Below, in pieces: positions 5,521-8,128 of a DNA stretch of 8,128 nucleotides (its first letter is position 1; the number at the start of each line of letters is the position of its first letter). The DNA lies in assembly GCA_041687095.1 (NCBI GenBank), contig JAWLCQ010000201.1:1-8128 (forward strand), in the 5' to 3' direction. Source of the DNA: JAWLCQ01 sp041687095. GTDB lineage: Bacteria; Planctomycetota; Phycisphaerae; SM23-33. The notes under the pieces are model-generated. The model was not told the origin of the DNA, ran no database searches, and saw nothing but the letters and a program-made list of their open reading frames with translations. Made by a program: the position numbers and the translations under genes.

Positions 5521-5527
5521 CGGGGCT

Positions 5528-5685
5528 TTGGGCCAAGTGCAGGGCGACCGCAAAGTCGCCGTCGTGGGTGCCACGGCTGTGCTGTTTACAGCCGTGCTCG
5601 TACGAGCGCGAGGCGGAACACGGGTTCTGCGAACCCGTGGCACCCGGCGAACCGGACTTTGCGACGGCCCTGGGGGCAAGCCCAA
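5528..5685. repeat. large nested palindrome (cruciform-forming) in the divergent spacer
   Basis: Paired arms are nested from outside in: ttgggc/gcccaa (5528-5533, 5680-5685), agggc/gccct (5541-5545, 5665-5669), CGCAAAGTC/GACTTTGCG (5549-5557, 5655-5663), and GGGTGCCACGG/CCGTGGCACCC (5566-5576, 5635-5645). Within these lie three local hairpins: CACGGCTGT/ACAGCCGTG (5572-5596), GCTCGTACGAGC (5596-5607) and CACGGGTTC/GAACCCGTG (5619-5639, 3-base loop). It lies between the thiC promoter and the divergent gene at 5733. The shape resembles REP/BIME-like or MITE-like dispersed elements. No gene is seen in 5521-5732. Confidence 0.85.
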
Positions 5686-5732
5686 CTCAACTGCCCCCTC
5701 CCGTCGGCCGATGATGGACAACGGTGACGCGC

Positions 5733-6398
5733 ATGGGCACATCTGGAACAATTCGTGAGCTTCTCCGTCTGGCGGCGCTGGCCGCCATTGCCGCCGTGGT
5801 GCTTCTGCTGACCGCCCGCGCTTCGGGCGGGGTGGTGACGGGCGGTGCGGACACCGCCGTTGGCGCTACGGTATCGGCGGCGATCGCGGAGTGGCAGGGC
5901 GCCACGGCCTCGCGGTCCGCGGAACCTCCCCCCCCGGGGTGGACGCGGACGGGCGGCTGGGGGGCGAACGCGGACGCCCTGCCCGACCCCCACACCGCGT
6001 GGCGGCGCTCCGCGAACGTGGACCTGCCCCCTCCGGTGAGTCCCCGTTCCGTTTCCCCCGTCGAGTTCGCGGGCATCCCGCGAAGCTTCGCCCGTGCCGC
6101 GGGGACGGCGATGGAGGGGTGGGACGGGGCCAGAATCCCGGCGGAGATGGTTGCGGGCGGCGGATACCACGAGGAATCCGAGCCTGACGCCCTGCCTCTG
6201 GGCCTGCTGTGCGTGGTGGCCCTGCTGATCATCGGGGTGGAGTACGCGGGGCGGGTCAGTCGCGCGGAGGAATGGCCTCTCCCGTCAGTTCGCGGAGCTT
6301 GTCGCGAATCGACGCCGCATCCTCGTATCGCTCTTCCTTCACGGCCCGGGACAGTTCGGCCCGCAGTTGGTCTTCCGGTGCGACGGGAAGCTGCCTAG
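5733..6398 (+). CDS. unrecognised protein with two predicted membrane segments
   Basis: I do not recognise this 221-residue protein. From the ATG at 5733 it has a short N-terminus with Arg8 and Arg12, a hydrophobic helix at about 13-28, then a Pro/Gly/Ala/Arg-rich region of about 120 residues, a second hydrophobic helix at about 153-170 (LGLLCVVALLIIG), and a basic tail beginning GRVSR. Charge distribution fits both ends inside and the middle in the periplasm. An in-frame GTG at 5724 adds three residues; neither start has a good Shine-Dalgarno sequence. Codons are GC-rich at third positions through the second helix. The last 143 bases run antiparallel into the 3' end of the UVR-motif gene, longer than usual, so the tail is less certain. 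It is divergent from thiC. No function can be assigned. Confidence 0.55.
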   Translation: MGTSGTIRELLRLAALAAIAAVVLLLTARASGGVVTGGADTAVGATVSAAIAEWQGATASRSAEPPPPGWTRTGGWGANADALPDPHTAWRRSANVDLPPPVSPRSVSPVEFAGIPRSFARAAGTAMEGWDGARIPAEMVAGGGYHEESEPDALPLGLLCVVALLIIGVEYAGRVSRAEEWPLPSVRGACRESTPHPRIALPSRPGTVRPAVGLPVRREAA

Positions 6399-7041
6399 CG
6401 AGTTCCTTCTCCATCGCGCGGAGGATCTCGATCTCCCCGGAGTGGGCGTGCATGTCGTCGCTGAGGTCGCCCATCTTCCGCCTCGCCTCGCGGATCTGGG
6501 CAATGCCCCTGCGGATCGCCGCCAGCGCCGCCCGCGGGCGGTTCTCGCGGAACGCCCGCAGCGCGCGGGCCCGCGTGTACATCATCAGCACGTACGACCG
6601 GTACTGCTCCAGGGCTTGGCGATCCGACTCCTCCTTCGCATACGCTCCGCAGAAGTCCATCAGCCGCAGGTTCCGCCGCGTGTCCCGCATCACCGCGTCG
6701 AAGTGCTCCAGCACGAACTCCGCCAGGTAGCGATGGTAGTACATCACGCCCTCGGCGCGGAGCAGCTCGCACTCCGACTCGTCGAGTTCAAACCCCTCGT
6801 CCGTCCCGTACTCCGCCCGGTACTGCTGCAGCCGCCGCTCGTAGTAATCGAGCAGGCTGTCCACCCCGAACGGGCGCGTCCCGTCGGGCCGCCCCGTCGT
6901 CTCCATCTGCAGCAAACCCAGGTCCAGGCGCACCTGGATCTTCTCCTGTCCATCCGCACCCTGGATCAGGCGGGCCGAAATCTTGTCCGGCTCGTACGGC
7001 CAATCCCTCAGAATGTTCCCGATGTCGAGGTTCACATCCAC
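6256..7041 (-). CDS. UVR (UvrB/UvrC) motif-containing protein
   Basis: The 261-residue product opens with LDIGNILRDWPYEP (about 5-18), then GQEKIQVRLDLGLLQME and GRPDGTRPFG, a helical middle rich in Arg, Glu and Leu, and a C-terminal UVR motif at about 224-253 (AVKEERYEDAASIRDKLREL). The UVR motif mediates contact between UvrB and UvrC and also occurs in unrelated stress proteins. There is no GIY-YIG or helicase domain, so this is not UvrB or UvrC themselves. I remember similar hypothetical proteins from planctomycetes but know no function. The frame stays open into the upstream lipoprotein gene; I choose GTG at 7041 because recognisable sequence starts there. GTG at 7035 or 7071 is also possible, and none has a clear Shine-Dalgarno sequence. 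It starts 58 bases after the lipoprotein stop, so co-transcription is likely. Confidence 0.8.
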   Translation of the reverse strand: MDVNLDIGNILRDWPYEPDKISARLIQGADGQEKIQVRLDLGLLQMETTGRPDGTRPFGVDSLLDYYERRLQQYRAEYGTDEGFELDESECELLRAEGVMYYHRYLAEFVLEHFDAVMRDTRRNLRLMDFCGAYAKEESDRQALEQYRSYVLMMYTRARALRAFRENRPRAALAAIRRGIAQIREARRKMGDLSDDMHAHSGEIEILRAMEKELARQLPVAPEDQLRAELSRAVKEERYEDAASIRDKLRELTGEAIPPRD

Positions 7042-7099
7042 ATTGTATGCCCGAGTTGACCGTCCGGCCACGACCGTTTGCGGGCTCGGGACATTCCCG

Positions 7100-7873
7100 C
7101 TACTCCACCCGCTGGTATTCGACATCCACGACAGGCTGCTGCCCGACAAGGGAGAAGTCGCCGATCCGCACGATGCGCACCCGCTTGGGGAACCCGATCC
7201 CCCGCGAAACGAGCAGTTCGTAATCGTACAGCGCCACCGTGCCGTCCTCCCCCACCGCATCCCCACCGGCCGTCACCATGTGCAGCAGGCGGCTGTCGGG
7301 GTCGAAGTAGTAGGCTTGCGTCCCCTGCGGATCGTTCGCGACGCCCACGCGGATCAGCCGTCGGCCGCGGAGGGAGACGGTCTCGGCGCTGACGGGGGTC
7401 CCCGGGCCCCGGGTGAGATTGACGGGCCCGCGGAGGCGGTGCGCCAGGAGGCTCAGGCTGTCCAGGAGCAGGCGGCGATGCTCGGGGCGGAGGGCGGACT
7501 CGCCCTGCACGAACTGCCCGCTGCCGTCCTCGCGAACGGTCAGCGCCCAGCCCTGGTCGGCGGCGGCCTGCCCGGAGGCGTCGATCCGACCGGCGTTGAG
7601 GTCGATCACGTGATCCTGGAGGGAGACGTAGGCGGCCCCCTGCGCGTCGTAGACCGTCACCAGGGCCTTCGCCCGCAGCGGCCGCACGCTCCGCCACTTC
7701 TCCGCCCCCCCGATGGCCTCGACGGCCGACTCGACGACCCGCCGGCCGGAGTCCAGGTCCTGCTGGGTCATCTGCCCGTTGTTCATGTCTCCGGCCCCGT
7801 TGGGCCCGTTGCACCCCGCCCCGAGAATCATCAGCAGCGACGCGACGGCCAGACAAGCACGCGTTGGGTTCAT
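7100..7873 (-). CDS. predicted lipoprotein, possibly LolA-like fold
   Basis: The ATG at 7873 follows AAGGAG (7879-7884) by five bases, and the product starts with a lipoprotein signal: MNPTRACLAVASLLMILGAG then Cys21. The mature part begins with a short Asn/Gly-rich linker. Then comes IGGAEKWRSV (about 54-63) and a series of strand-like segments, including AKALVTVYDAQG, ALTVREDGSGQF, QAYYFDPDSRLLHMV and VDVEYQRVE at the end of its 257 residues. The GGxxKW start followed by antiparallel strands recalls LolA/LolB-like lipid-binding proteins; this is inference, as no signature is decisive. It is the first gene of a probable two-gene operon with the UVR-motif gene, with its own promoter at 7902-7930. 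A 5-bp hairpin (7087-7099) overlaps its stop codon, too small for a terminator. Confidence 0.82.
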   Translation of the reverse strand: MNPTRACLAVASLLMILGAGCNGPNGAGDMNNGQMTQQDLDSGRRVVESAVEAIGGAEKWRSVRPLRAKALVTVYDAQGAAYVSLQDHVIDLNAGRIDASGQAAADQGWALTVREDGSGQFVQGESALRPEHRRLLLDSLSLLAHRLRGPVNLTRGPGTPVSAETVSLRGRRLIRVGVANDPQGTQAYYFDPDSRLLHMVTAGGDAVGEDGTVALYDYELLVSRGIGFPKRVRIVRIGDFSLVGQQPVVDVEYQRVE

Positions 7874-7901
7874 GGCATCTCCTTGGATGGTTTCACATCA
7901 A

Positions 7902-7930
7902 AGTGTACCGACTCAAACCGCCGATGCCAA
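7902..7930 (-). promoter_or_regulatory. promoter of the lipoprotein/UVR-motif operon
   Basis: On the minus strand TTGGCA (7925-7930, 5 of 6 to -35), a 17-base spacer, then TACACT (7902-7907, 4 of 6 to -10). Transcription would start near 7895, leaving a leader of about 22 bases that contains the strong Shine-Dalgarno sequence. Confidence 0.7.
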
Positions 7931-7958
7931 CTAGCGCTCCGCACGGAGCAGGGCATCG
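7922..7958. repeat. interrupted palindrome overlapping the -35 box
   Basis: CGATGCC (7922-7928) and GGCATCG (7952-7958) form a 7-bp inverted repeat. Inside it, GCTCCG (7936-7941) pairs with CGGAGC (7944-7949). The left arm covers most of the -35 hexamer of the lipoprotein promoter, so it could be an operator. It could also be a hairpin belonging to something upstream. From here to 8029 I see nothing else. Confidence 0.5.
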
Positions 7959-8029
7959 TAGTGATACGTCCATCCTCAAATGCCTCGCCCAAGCCTCGCA
8001 GGCGTGCATCGCGGGTCTCCTGCCCCGCC

Positions 8030-8128
8030 CCAAGCGCATGCGGCGCCCCCAGCGCGTGCGACGCCCCAAGCGCATGCGGCGCCCCCAGCGCGTGCGACGC
8101 CCCAAGCGCGTGCGACACTCCACGCGCG
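8030..8128. repeat. 18-bp tandem repeat in alternating A/B units, runs off the window
   Basis: Five full 18-bp units: ccaagcgcatgcggcgcc (8030-8047, 8066-8083) alternates with cccagcgcgtgcgacgcc (8048-8065, 8084-8101), then a divergent unit ends in gacact (8102-8119). A sixth unit starts at 8120 and leaves the window. The exact higher-order period is 36 bp. As 18 is divisible by three, frames stay open: the plus strand reads RRPKRMRRPQRVR-type basic repeats and the minus strand reads ASHALGAPHALG-type repeats. Neither reading has a recognisable start or domain in view. Confidence 0.9.

Noticed and set aside
7042..7047. TACAAT on the minus strand as a -10 box for the UVR-motif gene
   Set aside because: It lies against the start codon and has no -35 box at proper distance; transcription from the lipoprotein promoter explains expression better.
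7042..7266. Longer N-terminus for the UVR-motif protein (start at 7266)
   Set aside because: It overlaps the lipoprotein gene by over 160 bases, is low-complexity, and the recognisable sequence begins only after the GTG at 7041.
7032..7856. Second minus-strand frame across the lipoprotein gene
   Set aside because: Arg/Gly-rich out-of-frame reading; the lipoprotein frame has the Shine-Dalgarno sequence and lipobox.
7870..8118. Minus-strand frame with ASHALGAPHALG repeats as a gene upstream of the lipoprotein
   Set aside because: It covers the lipoprotein promoter and Shine-Dalgarno sequence, and the repeat keeps every frame open because its unit is a multiple of three.
1..8128. tRNA, rRNA, transposase or defence genes
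   Set aside because: Looked for on both strands and not seen; no cloverleaf, rRNA signature, DDE/Y1 transposase or restriction/toxin motif is recognisable.

Overview
GC-rich bacterial DNA, most likely from a planctomycete (Planctomycetota, possibly Phycisphaerae-like). This rests on a PEP-CTERM exported protein, two lipoprotein-type secreted proteins, a UVR-motif protein of a kind I associate with planctomycetes, and intergenic spaces filled with heptameric and palindromic repeats. The taxonomy is inference; there is no rRNA or other marker gene.

Layout. 1-225: palindrome and heptamer tandem array, no gene. 226-1161 (+): LpxL/HtrB-type lipid A acyltransferase. 1164-1289: long inverted repeat of AT-rich heptamers between convergent genes. 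1293-2414 (-): PAP2-family lipoprotein phosphatase. 2415-2847: PAP2 leader, a 213-bp MITE-like element with 14-bp terminal inverted repeats (2564-2776), and a textbook intrinsic terminator (2777-2812). 2848-3501 (-): small PEP-CTERM protein with a near-consensus sigma-70 promoter. 3594-3879: hairpins and G-runs downstream of thiC. 3880-5181 (-): thiC, preceded by a C-rich leader, a TPP riboswitch (5374-5479) and an extended -10 promoter (5492-5520). 5528-5685: large nested palindrome in the divergent spacer. 5733-6398 (+): unrecognised protein with two membrane segments, overlapping tail-to-tail with the next gene. 6256-7041 (-): UVR-motif protein. 7100-7873 (-): lipoprotein, with promoter and palindrome. 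8030-8128: 18-bp tandem repeat running off the window.

How the genes relate. thiC is the only gene whose control can be read almost completely from the sequence: promoter, TPP aptamer, then a C-rich G-poor leader suggesting Rho-dependent control, then the start codon. The lipoprotein and UVR-motif gene probably form a two-gene operon. The acyltransferase, the PAP2 lipoprotein, the PEP-CTERM protein and the second lipoprotein all concern the cell envelope, but they are separate transcription units and I see no shared pathway.

I do not see a convincing new multi-gene system. The most unusual content is the density and variety of palindromic and tandem elements at nearly every gene boundary, above all the MITE-like element at 2564-2776 and the nested palindrome at 5528-5685.
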